Assembly (NCBI RefSeq): GCF_900111295.1
Contig: NZ_FOGT01000011.1
Coordinates: 1-64,000, forward strand
Direction of reading: 5' to 3'
Length of the DNA stretch: 64,000 bases
Source of the DNA: Salipaludibacillus aurantiacus
GTDB taxonomy: Bacteria > Bacillota > Bacilli > Bacillales > Salisediminibacteriaceae
Both the position numbers and the translations under genes were made by a program. Numbering within the stretch: position 1 is the first letter of the stretch; the number at the start of each line of letters is the position of its first letter. Positions 55,404 to 63,924 of the stretch are shown here, in pieces. The notes under the pieces are model-generated. The model did not search any database. It saw nothing but the letters and a program-made list of their open reading frames with translations, and was not told the DNA's origin.

Positions 55404-55553
55404 TACAGAATTTTGAAAAAACAGGATATTATTTTAAAATGGGCTGCTCGGGAGAGTTGTTTGAATTTCATTTAATTCGGTCACTCGCAGGAAAGAGGGG
55501 CTTTTTTGGGTGGTTGCTGGCAATAAAGTTTTCGTTCCATTTTTTGGAAGGCT

Positions 55554-55581
55554 TGACTGTTCCACTATTTCATTTATGATA
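55554..55581 (+). promoter_or_regulatory. Promoter of the VanZ gene
   Basis: TTGACT, 16-base spacer, TATGAT, about 35 bases before the ATG. Confidence 0.55.
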
Positions 55582-55617
55582 GATAAATAATCTGCGGTCC
55601 TAAGAAGGAGTTTAAAA

Positions 55618-56406
55618 ATGACATTTTGGAAGTTTACTATATTAAACCTTTTACCTGTCATAATTATTATGGCTGTTATTTACACAGCATCTTCTCAAAC
55701 AGCAGACCAGCAGGACATCAGCCCCTTGCTTGACCGGGTAACCGATGAAAATGTACTGAGAGAGACAGCTGTATCTTTGAAAGAGAGAGTCGATTTTGTT
55801 GCAGACCGTGCCATTTCTTTCGCAGCTTCTCATCCTCAATTTGTCCTGGCCGGCATGGCAGGGGCTGCGGCCTTGATGGTTGCCGTCTTTTTCCGTTTGT
55901 TTCAATCGACTGATTCTTTTGCAAAAAAAAGTATTAAGTCGCTTGTCTATACAGGACTTATTTTTATATTTTTAGCTGCTGTAACAGCAGCCGTGAAAAG
56001 CGATGCCGTTATTGAACTGCTTAGAAGTTATGTCTCACTGGATCACTTAAGGCGGATACTGCAGTGGATTGATTTTACCTACGCAGGGACAGCAGTCAGT
56101 CTGGAAAGCCACGGTGTCGACGGCTTGCTGGAATTTCTACTGAGAAAAACGGCACATTTCTTTCTGTTTGCATTACTCGGCTTTTTCCTGTTCCTTTCCG
56201 TTTACAGGCTAAGCGGCAGACCTTTTCTATCATTTGCTGCTTCTCTAATTATTGTGATTGTATACGCAGCGCTTGACGAATACCGGCAAACCTTTATTCC
56301 TTCAAGATCAGGACTCGTGGAGGATGTTATTCTCGACACTGTCGGCGGTATTTTCGGCACAGCCATGGCCTGGCTGAAAAAATCCTTCTCCAAGTGGCTT
56401 GAGTAA
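55618..56406 (+). CDS. VanZ-family membrane protein with N-terminal extension
   Basis: 262 residues. The C-terminal VanZ domain (about 175-260) has LLRKTAHFFLFALLGFFLF and the signature ALDEYRQTFIPSRSGLVEDVILDTVGG. Before it are an N-terminal membrane segment, a soluble part (about 28-65) and two further membrane segments, making it longer than minimal VanZ proteins. Possibly envelope or antibiotic-tolerance related; exact role unknown. Confidence 0.85.
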   Translation: MTFWKFTILNLLPVIIIMAVIYTASSQTADQQDISPLLDRVTDENVLRETAVSLKERVDFVADRAISFAASHPQFVLAGMAGAAALMVAVFFRLFQSTDSFAKKSIKSLVYTGLIFIFLAAVTAAVKSDAVIELLRSYVSLDHLRRILQWIDFTYAGTAVSLESHGVDGLLEFLLRKTAHFFLFALLGFFLFLSVYRLSGRPFLSFAASLIIVIVYAALDEYRQTFIPSRSGLVEDVILDTVGGIFGTAMAWLKKSFSKWLE

Positions 56407-56408
56407 AT

Positions 56409-56495
56409 AGGGTCTGTCCACAATGGGGTCTGTCCCCCAGCCCGTTAATGCGTTAATTGGAAAGGGGACAGACCCCCAGCGCTTTAAAGCGTTTA
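56409..56495. repeat. Cluster of three REP-like copies
   Basis: AGGGTCTGTCC, GGGGTCTGTCCCCCAGCCCG and GGGGACAGACCCCCAGCGC follow each other in about 85 bases, with GTTAATGCGTTAAT and CTTTAAAGCG modules between and after. They start 3 bases past the VanZ stop. Confidence 0.65.
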
Positions 56496-56591
56496 TGGGA
56501 GGTGGGGCTCTCTTACATAAAACGCCATGTTTCTTTATCTTTATTTTCGTGAATACAGTATAGATAGAGACTACGGAAAGGATGAAGAAAT

Positions 56592-57308
56592 ATGCAATCA
56601 TTACAGGGAAAGAAAGCGCTCATAACTGGAGGAAGCAGAGGGATTGGCGGTGCTGCAGCTTTGGCTTTGGCTAAGGAAGGTGTGGAACTCGGTCTTATTG
56701 CAAGATCAGAAGAGAGTTTTACCGCTATCAGTAAAGACTTAAATGACATAGGAGCAACATTTTTAACTGCTGCAGCTGATGTTTCCAACAAAACTGAAGT
56801 GCAGGAGGCAGTAAAAAAAATAGAAGATGAGCTGGGATCAATTGATATATTAATTAATAATGCAGGCGTAGCAGCGCGCGGTTCCTTTATAGACCTTACC
56901 ACCGACCAGTGGAAAAAAGTACTTGATATCAACGTCATGGGAATTGTACATGTCACTCAAGCAGTCCTGCCGGGCATGATCTCAAAAAACCGCGGAGATA
57001 TTATTAACATTTCTTCCATGTCAGGATTGAAGGGCACAGAAGGTTCAAGCGCTTACAGTGCTTCAAAATTCGCCGTTATTGGAATGAGTGAATCACTCAT
57101 GCAGGAGGTACGGCGCCATAATATACGGGTAAGCGTTCTGACCCCGAGCCTTGTTGAAACAGACTTAACACGGGGGGAGTCAGGAGAACGAAATCCAGAC
57201 AAATACACACAGGCAGAAGATATGGCTGAATACATGGTCAGCCAGCTAAAGCTGAATCAGAGAACGTTCATTAAGACAGCAGCCCAATGGGGAACCAATC
57301 CATTTTAA
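56592..57308 (+). CDS. Short-chain dehydrogenase/reductase (FabG-like)
   Basis: 238-residue NAD(P)H-dependent SDR. Cofactor motif TGGSRGIGGAAALALAKEG, NNAG, and catalytic Ser/Tyr/Lys: INISSMSG, YSASKFA. Similar to 3-ketoacyl-(ACP) reductases, but no other fatty-acid gene is adjacent, so the substrate is open. Ribosome site AAAGGATGAAG is moderate. Confidence 0.92.
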   Translation: MQSLQGKKALITGGSRGIGGAAALALAKEGVELGLIARSEESFTAISKDLNDIGATFLTAAADVSNKTEVQEAVKKIEDELGSIDILINNAGVAARGSFIDLTTDQWKKVLDINVMGIVHVTQAVLPGMISKNRGDIINISSMSGLKGTEGSSAYSASKFAVIGMSESLMQEVRRHNIRVSVLTPSLVETDLTRGESGERNPDKYTQAEDMAEYMVSQLKLNQRTFIKTAAQWGTNPF

Positions 57309-57319
57309 AATTAATTTTG

Positions 57320-57381
57320 AAAAAGGGGTCAGACCCCCGCCGCGTTAAAGCTTTAACGCACTGGGGGTCTGACCCCTTTTT
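57320..57381. repeat. Composite 62-bp palindrome of two inverted REP-like copies
   Basis: Outer perfect 19-bp arms (57320-57338 and 57363-57381, AAAAAGGGGTCAGACCCCC type) surround a perfect 18-bp inner palindrome GCGTTAAAGCTTTAACGC. It sits 12 bases after the SDR stop and ends in a T-run, so it probably terminates transcription as well. Confidence 0.8.
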
Positions 57382-57570
57382 GCCTCTTTAATGTAATCCT
57401 ATTATTTTAACCCGTTTAATATATTTACTGGTTTATGATGGAATTTTTGTCTATGGCTAGTATAATTAGGTTATAAGTTTATCCTATTAATAGCCATAGT
57501 TTGTGAGCCAGCCTTTAACCAGTACGAATAAAAGACTCTAAAACTGTCATAGAAAGAGCGGAGGTTTAGT

Positions 57571-58605
57571 ATGGATTTTCCGAAAAATGATTTGCCAGCA
57601 AACCCCAAAAAGGATGTTTTTGGAATAAAAATTGAATGGGATGAGGCGGACGGCAGTATGAGGTATGCGGGAGAAACCGCCATGGTGATGTGGGTGGAAA
57701 CCGCTATGAAAAGTTTCCTGGAAACTATTAGTGAAATTTCTGGCTCCCAGGTAGCGAATGTCGTTCTGGAAACAGCCGGCTACCGGATGGGAGCCATTGT
57801 AAGTGAATTCTTTAAAACGGGTGAAATACATGATATTTTTCAAACCCTCCCTTCAGTCTACCGTGCTGCCGGCTGGGGACTTACGACAGTAAGTGATTAT
57901 AGTGTAGAGAACAAAACAGCCATTATACAAGTGAAAGATTCGTGGGAATACCGGATCAATAAAATACAAAGCGAAGGCAGGGACCCAGCTTTCCTCCCGG
58001 GTCATTTTGCAGGTCTTTTATCAAATTTATATGAAGATAATATCTGGTACACGATTGAGAAAAGCCAGCTCAATGGTGATGACTGCTATGAGTTTTATTT
58101 TTCGCCATCACAGATTACTCCTACCCAGAATATTCATGAACTGACCCGGGCACAGGAACAAAGGGAAATTTCCAAGCTTGAAGAGATGGTGGAAGAGCGG
58201 ACGAAAGATTTGAGAGAATTAGTGAAAGAAATCTCCTCCCCTCTCATACCCGTTTTCGATGATATCGTGGTTATTCCATTAATGGGGACATACGATGATA
58301 TGCGTGCTAATGAACTGCTGCATAAGACGCTGGACAAGCTGCCAGAAATTAAAGCAAATTACGTCATACTGGATTTGACAGGTATTAACGACAGTGTCGA
58401 TGAATATATGATTTCGCTTATCCAGAAAATGACTCAGTCTGCTGCTCTCCTAGGCTCCCAGTGTATTCTTGTTGGCATCTCCCCTAAATTAAGTATAGAA
58501 ATGACCAATGCCAATTTTACTACAAGAGAAACACATATCGGCTGTTATTCCACTTTAAAACATGCGATAATGTACGCTCTTTCCCAGGAAGGGAAACAAA
58601 TTTAA
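57571..58605 (+). CDS. V4R-like plus STAS domain protein (RsbR paralogue-like)
   Basis: 344 residues. The N-terminal 195 residues resemble the 4-vinyl-reductase/heme-NO-binding type sensor fold (GYRMGAIVSEFF, DSWEYRINKIQSEGRDPAFLPGHFAGLL). A short coiled coil (about 190-220) leads to a STAS domain (about 225-335) with VFDDIVVIPLMGTYDDMRA and VILDLTGINDSVDEY, the RsbR/RsbS phosphorylation region. RsbR-type proteins feed environmental signals into the stressosome and sigma-B. No other rsb gene is in the window. Sensor-domain assignment is moderate. Confidence 0.78.
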   Translation: MDFPKNDLPANPKKDVFGIKIEWDEADGSMRYAGETAMVMWVETAMKSFLETISEISGSQVANVVLETAGYRMGAIVSEFFKTGEIHDIFQTLPSVYRAAGWGLTTVSDYSVENKTAIIQVKDSWEYRINKIQSEGRDPAFLPGHFAGLLSNLYEDNIWYTIEKSQLNGDDCYEFYFSPSQITPTQNIHELTRAQEQREISKLEEMVEERTKDLRELVKEISSPLIPVFDDIVVIPLMGTYDDMRANELLHKTLDKLPEIKANYVILDLTGINDSVDEYMISLIQKMTQSAALLGSQCILVGISPKLSIEMTNANFTTRETHIGCYSTLKHAIMYALSQEGKQI

Positions 58606-58717
58606 TCTTCACCGTACCTGCCTCCACACTAAGGAAGCAGGTACTAATTTTATGTAAAACCAGATAACCTGTTACAATAAAGCTTCAGCATTAAATGCCA
58701 GAAAGGAATGTGCCATC

Positions 58718-59527
58718 ATGAGCCTGTCAAATAAGCGCGTTGTTATTGCCGGTTTAAGGAAAACTGATGAAATGAGTACCCTTATTAAAAAGCAGCACGG
58801 GACCCCGCTTGTCCGATCTCTTCAAGGCACCGTTTTTTTAAATAGCGAAGAAATAAAAAAGGACCTGGAACAGGTGACCCAGACAACCTGTGACTGGCTG
58901 ATCTTCACTACAGGTATTGGCGTAAATGCGCTTATAGATACAGCTGAAGAGATCGACTTAAAAACTTTGTTTTTAGAAATGGTACGTGAAGCGAACGTTG
59001 CTACAAGAGGATATAAGACGTTTTCAGCTTTGAAAAAACTAGGTGTCAGCCCACAGGCGAAAGATGACGACGGGACAATTAATGGACTGATTTCTTCTTT
59101 AAAACCATTCGACTTTAAAGGTAAACAGGTGATGGTACAGCTTCACGGAGAAAATGCCCCGTCTCTGCTTACCTTCTTAGAGGAAGCCGGGGCTGATGTT
59201 CTGCCTGTTCTTCCTTATAAGCATGTTTCCCCTAACCTTCAAACGATGGAACGTTTCTGCCGGGAAGTAATTGCAGGAGAGGTGGATGCCGTTTGTTTTA
59301 CTGCTGCTGTTCAAGTACATTTCTTGTTTAAGTATGCCTCAGAGAATGGGTATATGCATCAGCTTATTAAAGCGTTTAACTCGCATACCGTGGCCGCTGC
59401 CGTTGGAAAAGTTACTGCTGAAGCACTGCACGGGGAAGGAATAGAACAATGTGTCCAGCCTGAACTGGAAAGAATGGGTGCGATGATTGTAGAATTAAGT
59501 CACTATTTCGGTAGAATAAAAAAATAA
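58718..59527 (+). CDS. hemD: Uroporphyrinogen-III synthase
   Basis: Cyclises hydroxymethylbilane to uroporphyrinogen III. 269 residues, two-lobed HemD fold: DWLIFTTGIGVNALI, VATRGYKTFSALKKLGV, VMVQLHGENAPSLLTFLEEAGADVL, DAVCFTAAVQVHFLFKYA and VAAAVGKVTAEAL. It stands alone, away from a hem operon, 3 kb from the siroheme genes, and may be a dedicated or second copy. Confidence 0.88.
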   Translation: MSLSNKRVVIAGLRKTDEMSTLIKKQHGTPLVRSLQGTVFLNSEEIKKDLEQVTQTTCDWLIFTTGIGVNALIDTAEEIDLKTLFLEMVREANVATRGYKTFSALKKLGVSPQAKDDDGTINGLISSLKPFDFKGKQVMVQLHGENAPSLLTFLEEAGADVLPVLPYKHVSPNLQTMERFCREVIAGEVDAVCFTAAVQVHFLFKYASENGYMHQLIKAFNSHTVAAAVGKVTAEALHGEGIEQCVQPELERMGAMIVELSHYFGRIKK

Positions 59528-59536
59528 CATTATACT

Positions 59537-59574
59537 TAAAAGGCATGCTGTCATACGATTGACAGCATGCCTTT
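59537..59574. terminator. Bidirectional terminator
   Basis: AAAAGGCATGCTGTCA/TGACAGCATGCCTTTT perfect 16-bp arms between convergent genes. Confidence 0.88.
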
Positions 59575-59658
59575 TGTATTCCTGTCTATTATTAGACTGA
59601 CTTGGCAGAGAAGCGGCTGACAGCGGCTTCTCAGTCCATTTCACGGAACCAGGACGAT

Positions 59659-60273
59659 TTATTTATTCATTTGTGCCAGAAAATCACCAAGTAAATCTTC
59701 TCCGTCCTCTTCTTCCTCTTTTTCTTCCTCATTCCTGTCTGCAGAAGAAGCGAACTCTTCTCTTGCTTTATTTAAATCAAAATTAGCCAGATCATCTTCC
59801 AGGTTATCTTTTTGAGGAGAAGCCTGGACAGGTTCTTCTAATGCTTTTTCACCCTCCTGAGTGGCCCCATCAGTTTCAACCCTTTCACCGGGCATGGAAC
59901 CCTCATTTTCCTGTAAATATAAAGCCTCATCAATATCAATAGAACTGCTGTTTAACGAAGCCAGAAAAGAAGTTGCCCGCATCGGATCTACCAGCAATTG
60001 ATAGACAACACTCCCTAAAAGAGCTTCAGAGTGTGAATGTTTAAGCCAATTGCGTTGCTCCTTTGTCAATTGTCGTGGCAAGGGGATGGTGACCGTTTCT
60101 CTTTCTTTGGATAGAGAATTATTAACTCCTTCTAAAGCAAACTTAGCAATTTCACTGGAAAAATTTCTTCTTTCAGTCTCTTTTAATTTTTGAAGCTGCT
60201 TTAAAATATGATCAGGTGTATCAGAGGGGAGACGGAACGTAATCGCCTGCCCTCTCTCAATCCTTTTTGTCAT
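59659..60273 (-). CDS. ParR-like ribbon-helix-helix DNA-binding protein
   Basis: 204 residues. The N-terminal part QAITFRLPSDTPDHILKQL followed by two helices (to about residue 50) has RHH character. The middle (60-115) is an unknown helical region, and the C-terminal 85 residues are very acidic and Glu/Asp-rich, ending LLGDFLAQMNK, a likely actin-contacting tail. Nine bases downstream of a ParM-like actin gene, the order of parM-parR operons. It would bind the repeats upstream of parM and couple DNA to filaments. ParR role is inferred from position and layout. Confidence 0.75.
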   Translation of the reverse strand: MTKRIERGQAITFRLPSDTPDHILKQLQKLKETERRNFSSEIAKFALEGVNNSLSKERETVTIPLPRQLTKEQRNWLKHSHSEALLGSVVYQLLVDPMRATSFLASLNSSSIDIDEALYLQENEGSMPGERVETDGATQEGEKALEEPVQASPQKDNLEDDLANFDLNKAREEFASSADRNEEEKEEEEDGEDLLGDFLAQMNK

Positions 60274-60282
60274 AAAACCACC

Positions 60283-61476
60283 CTATTTGTTTTTTACAGG
60301 CTGTTTCTCTGTCCCTTTGTCACTCTTAGCTTGCTCTTTATTATTTTCTCTGTTAAAAGCGGAAATTAACTTGTAATAGGCATTAGCCATCATCCAGATA
60401 CTTTCCTTTTCGTCTTCAAAGAAGCCGATATTATATCCGTCTAAATTATTATTGATCGTTTTAAGATATTCTTTTAAAACCATCGATCCTCCGCCAACAA
60501 AATAACAGATTTCTGTCTGGGAATTTTTTTGCCAGACATTGCGTAAATGCCGGTACTGTTTTTTAGCTATGTCTAACAAGATTCTGTCGGTAATATCATG
60601 AACGCTTGTCCGGCTGCCTTTGACCATAATGTGGTTCCTGTCATTTTTCTTAGTGATAATGTCAACGACATCTCTTCGGCTATCGAGCTCAACGCCGTGT
60701 TTTGATCTGATTTCTTCCCTGATCTGCTCCAATGACTCAGAAACTCCAATATTAAACCCTTGAGCTTTATCATCATCTATCTTACGGTTCACAATGACAG
60801 CAATATCAGTAGTTAGTCCGCCAATGTCCTGGATTAATATTCTCTTATCCACTAAATCTCTGTTCGTGATGTTTAAATCGTTATCCATAACCAGGTTGAT
60901 ATAAGCAGCAAAGCCTTCAGGATATACTTTGACGTGGTCAAACTTTATATTCACCTTTAACCCTTGATATTTAGGGGTAACTAAAAATTCAACTTGATGA
61001 ACAGACCCTAGCAAACTTGAGCGATAGCCTACATCCTTCCCTTCTTTCACTTCACGAAGAGGCAGGCCTGTACCCAGCGTATAATTAGCATCTATAACAT
61101 TATCTTTTCTATTAAACAACTCTGCGTTTTCTTCTCTAGCAGCGTCCAACGCTAAAGAAGCAAAAAGCATAACAAGTGTCTGGTCTTCTTCAGATTTACT
61201 GCTGCCCATATCTAATTCTGTAGCATTCCCGCTCTTTGTCGCTAAGTCCCCAACACGGTAAATTGCATTGTTTTCTTTCAAGGCAGGCGAATGGACACGT
61301 ATATGTACTCCTTCTAAAGGATTTTTATCGTCCAGTTCTTCTATACCTATAACTGGTCTGTCTTCTGTATCTCTTGCAATGACATTCGGCATAGTCAGTT
61401 CATAGTCTGCTTTTCCAAATAACCCTTTAATTGAATCATTGCCTACATCAATCGCTGCAATTCTGCTTTTGCTCAT
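60283..61476 (-). CDS. ParM/StbA-family actin-like segregation protein
   Basis: Bacterial actin homologue that polymerises with ATP and moves DNA. Actin-fold motifs in order: phosphate 1 AAIDVGNDSIKGLFG (near the start), phosphate 2 IQDIGGLTTDIAVIV and adenosine motif FVGGGSMVLKEYL. 397 residues from the ATG at 61476 (AAGGAAGGG 9 bases upstream); an earlier ATG at 61485 abuts the ribosome site. The Lys/Glu-rich tail (about 380-397) is polar. Followed by the ParR-like gene. Such genes are usually plasmid-borne, so a chromosomal setting is notable; if this replicon is chromosomal, it may derive from a plasmid. Confidence 0.9.
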   Translation of the reverse strand: MSKSRIAAIDVGNDSIKGLFGKADYELTMPNVIARDTEDRPVIGIEELDDKNPLEGVHIRVHSPALKENNAIYRVGDLATKSGNATELDMGSSKSEEDQTLVMLFASLALDAAREENAELFNRKDNVIDANYTLGTGLPLREVKEGKDVGYRSSLLGSVHQVEFLVTPKYQGLKVNIKFDHVKVYPEGFAAYINLVMDNDLNITNRDLVDKRILIQDIGGLTTDIAVIVNRKIDDDKAQGFNIGVSESLEQIREEIRSKHGVELDSRRDVVDIITKKNDRNHIMVKGSRTSVHDITDRILLDIAKKQYRHLRNVWQKNSQTEICYFVGGGSMVLKEYLKTINNNLDGYNIGFFEDEKESIWMMANAYYKLISAFNRENNKEQAKSDKGTEKQPVKNK

Positions 61477-61540
61477 ATTATACATCCCTTCCTTTATATC
61501 TAATAATTTCCACAGATTAAATGATATAGCAGGAAGGAAG

Positions 61541-61570
61541 ATTATACAATCATCCCAAAGTTGTGTTCAA
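61541..61570 (-). promoter_or_regulatory. Promoter of the parM-parR operon
   Basis: Minus strand TTGAAC (61570-61565), 18-base spacer, TATAAT (61546-61541). The centromere-like repeats begin just upstream. Confidence 0.65.
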
Positions 61571-61576
61571 AAAAGA

Positions 61577-61720
61577 AAACATGTATACGTATATGTATAC
61601 AATTACAACTGTTGCATTACCCCCTCCATACAAGGATGCGTACGTGTTTGTAAACATGTATACACATTAGTAAACAGCAAGATTACATTTTGTTTACATG
61701 TTTACAAAAATGTATACATA
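61577..61720. repeat. Centromere-like (parC) repeat array
   Basis: Repeated ACATGTATAC-type units: AAACATGTATACG (61577-61589), TATGTATAC (61592), AAACATGTATACAC (about 61653), GTTTACATGTTTAC (about 61692) and AAATGTATACAT (about 61708), plus GTAAAC and TGTTTAC relatives. Next to a parM promoter this is the expected place for ParR-binding iterons, which also autoregulate the operon. The region beyond, up to 62106, holds one REP copy and no clear gene. Confidence 0.7.
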
Positions 61721-61778
61721 GAAATCTGTAGCTATTATCCTCTTTAAAAAGATCGATTTACCTCGGCTGAAAGTCAAA

Positions 61779-61812
61779 AAGGGGTCTGTCCCAGCACGGT
61801 GATGTGTTAAAG
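61779..61812. repeat. REP-like repeat, diverged copy
   Basis: AGGGGTCTGTCCCAGCACGG then GTGTTAAAGT, a diverged GTTAAAGC-type copy. Confidence 0.5.
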
Positions 61813-61886
61813 TATTCAGTAAAACGGTACGGATCCGGGGGATAGATGACTCTTAACACAAAGTTAAAAACATTTCCGCCTGATGT

Positions 61887-61985
61887 TTATTCTGTAAATT
61901 TTTCCTGAGAATGGCGGACCTCGACTGGAGTGGGCCCTCTTTCCCGACATTTCTCATTTAAAACATTAACCGGGTCTTTTGTCAT
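61887..61985 (-). CDS. Possible 32-residue peptide (doubtful)
   Basis: ATG-started frame encoding MTKDPVNVLNEKC and ending HSQEKFTE. Composition is protein-like, but the ribosome site (CAGAAAAT) is poor, so it may be a gene remnant or chance. No family recognised. Confidence 0.2.
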   Translation of the reverse strand: MTKDPVNVLNEKCRERGPTPVEVRHSQEKFTE

Positions 61986-62106
61986 TATTTTCTGATTATT
62001 CTGTCCTATATTTCCGACTCGTAAAGGAAAAATAAGGTTTTTATAGAATATTTCAAGAACAGACTTGTTTTTTCTCCAAAAAACAAAACAAGGAGGAATC
62101 CGAATT

Positions 62107-63105
62107 ATGCCACATCTTTCTAAACATGAAATTGAAAAGGTTAAAAAAGTCAAAACAAAGAAAAATGAAGCTGATTTTTTACGAAAGAAGAATGTGGTAG
62201 GTGTGGGGGTTGGCGTAAAGCTTAAAGATGGAAAACCAACAGGTAAACCAGCGCTCGTGACCTTTGTAACTTCTAAAAAGCCGCTTGAATCTTTAGACAA
62301 AGAGGATGTGGTGCCTGAAGAGGTTGACGGAGTAGAGACAGATGTTGTTGAGATAGGTATGCCGACGGTGCAAATAGGTTTAGAAGAAGGCAATACGGAC
62401 ACCTTGCGCACTCTCCCTTCAAACGAATTGAAAGTGAAAATACGGCCTGTTAAAGGCGGATGGAGCGTGGGACACCCTAATATTACAGCTGGAACAGCCG
62501 GGGCTGTCGTTTTTAATAAAGACGAGACTAATCCTGCAAAATACTATATCTTATCTAATAATCACGTTCTTGCCAACAGTAACGATGCTAAAATTGGAGA
62601 CCCGATTTTACAGCCTGGGCCTATAGACGGCGGCAGTGCTCCTGATGATCAGGTAGCTTCGTTAAGCAGATTTATTCCTATAGATTTTACTCCTGATAAA
62701 CCCGCAGAAGAACACGAGAACCTGGTAGATGCAGCAATCGCGGAAGGCTCCCTGCAGGAACTGGACCGTGAAGTCTATTGGACCGGATATATTAAAGGCT
62801 GGGTAAAGAAGGAAGAGGTCGAGGTTGGAATGCTGTTAAAGAAAACCGGCCGGACAACAGGCTATACCACTGCGGAAGTCCTCACTGTAGACGCCACAAT
62901 TGATGTTAACTTCGGTAACAACCGTGTGGCGCGATTTGATGAACAAATTCTTACAACCCCCTTCTCGCAAGGCGGTGACAGCGGGTCGTTAGTGACCGAT
63001 TATGAAAACCGGGCTGTCGGGCTGCTCTTTGCTGGAAGCCCTGAAGTAACAGTACTCAACCAAATTGAGCACGTAAGAGATCTGTTGAGGATCGATTTTG
63101 TGTAA
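62107..63105 (+). CDS. Cytosolic trypsin-like serine protease
   Basis: 332 residues from the ATG at 62107 (AAGGAGGAA 10 bases upstream). No signal peptide or membrane segment. A Lys-rich N-terminus is followed by a chymotrypsin-fold domain with His in ILSNNHVLAN, Asp in LVDAAIAEG, and Ser in SQGGDSGSLV; KTGRTTGYTTAEV is the usual strand before the serine. Similar to the bacterial/phage Nal1-like S1 peptidases. Substrate and regulation unknown. Ends at a strong terminator. Confidence 0.85.
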   Translation: MPHLSKHEIEKVKKVKTKKNEADFLRKKNVVGVGVGVKLKDGKPTGKPALVTFVTSKKPLESLDKEDVVPEEVDGVETDVVEIGMPTVQIGLEEGNTDTLRTLPSNELKVKIRPVKGGWSVGHPNITAGTAGAVVFNKDETNPAKYYILSNNHVLANSNDAKIGDPILQPGPIDGGSAPDDQVASLSRFIPIDFTPDKPAEEHENLVDAAIAEGSLQELDREVYWTGYIKGWVKKEEVEVGMLLKKTGRTTGYTTAEVLTVDATIDVNFGNNRVARFDEQILTTPFSQGGDSGSLVTDYENRAVGLLFAGSPEVTVLNQIEHVRDLLRIDFV

Positions 63106-63106
63106 A

Positions 63107-63142
63107 ATCAAACCCCCGTTCTTTAATGAACGGGGGTTTGAT
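63107..63142 (+). terminator. Terminator of the serine protease gene
   Basis: ATCAAACCCCCGTTC/GAACGGGGGTTTGAT perfect arms with loop TTTAAT. Confidence 0.85.
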
Positions 63143-63178
63143 CTTTCTATCCTCTTTAACTTAGTAACACATTAATGT

Positions 63179-63215
63179 ACTGGGGGTCAGGCACCTGCCT
63201 GGGGGCAAATTAGTT
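63179..63215. repeat. Diverged REP-like repeat overlapping the ferritin gene end
   Basis: ACTGGGGGTCAGGCACCTGCC, the GGGGTCAGGCACC relative of the family. A GGGCAA/TTGCCC stem runs across the ferritin stop codon. Confidence 0.45.
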
Positions 63216-63713
63216 GCCCGGGGTGAAAGTCCGTTTTCCGAGCTCACTTTCCAGCATATAAAACGCATTACTGTCATTTTCTATACGCTCAAGCTTTTGA
63301 ATAATAGTATCAAAAGTAGCTTCTTCTTCTACTTGTTCTTCAATAAACCAGTTTAGGAATGTCATGGTTGCATGTTCCCGTTCGTCAAGTGCAATATCTG
63401 CAAGATTATAAATACGCTTTGTCACTTCTTTTTCGTGTTCGAGTGATTTTTTAAATGTATCAAGCACTGAAGAAAATGTATTGTGAGGAGCTGGAATTTC
63501 TTTAATTTCAGCGCGTTCGCCTAAATCATTAATAAAACGGTAAAACTTCATGGCATGGTAGCGCTCTTCCTCTGCTTGAGCCAAAAAGAAGTTTGCAAAA
63601 CCGTCTACTCCCCCATGAGAACAGTAGGCAGCTGCAGCAAGATAAGCCTGCGCAGAATAGAATTCATAGTTCATTTGTTCATTTAAGCTCTTTACTAACC
63701 TTTCGCTAATCAT
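63210..63713 (-). CDS. ftnA: Non-heme ferritin
   Basis: Iron storage shell subunit. 167 residues from the ATG at 63713 (AGGTG 6 bases upstream); an in-frame GTG three codons earlier overlaps it. Four-helix bundle with ferroxidase ligands in NYEFYSAQAYL (helix A), AEEERYHAMKFY (helix B, ExxH) and WFIEEQVEEEAT (helix D region). Acts in the cytosol; likely iron- or oxidative-stress-regulated, but no Fur box was clear. Confidence 0.94.
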   Translation of the reverse strand: MISERLVKSLNEQMNYEFYSAQAYLAAAAYCSHGGVDGFANFFLAQAEEERYHAMKFYRFINDLGERAEIKEIPAPHNTFSSVLDTFKKSLEHEKEVTKRIYNLADIALDEREHATMTFLNWFIEEQVEEEATFDTIIQKLERIENDSNAFYMLESELGKRTFTPGN

Positions 63714-63924
63714 TTTCTTCACCTGACCTTTTTTAAGTTTAATAGAAATACAATTTATCTATAAGACTAACACATTTTTAATTAGACATTAATGGAATAA
63801 ATGTATTGTTTTTAAATCTTAATATTCCATTCATTGTCCTTTTCATTTATTTCCTGTTAGCATACTAACTAATAAACTCTTAAACTATTGCTCATTGATG
63901 CCGAGGCCTTAAGGAGGGAATACC

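Noticed and set aside
61440-61750. 102-codon frame across the parM promoter and repeats
   Set aside because: It runs through the repeat array on the opposite strand, has no ribosome site and low-complexity Val/Tyr content from the repeats.
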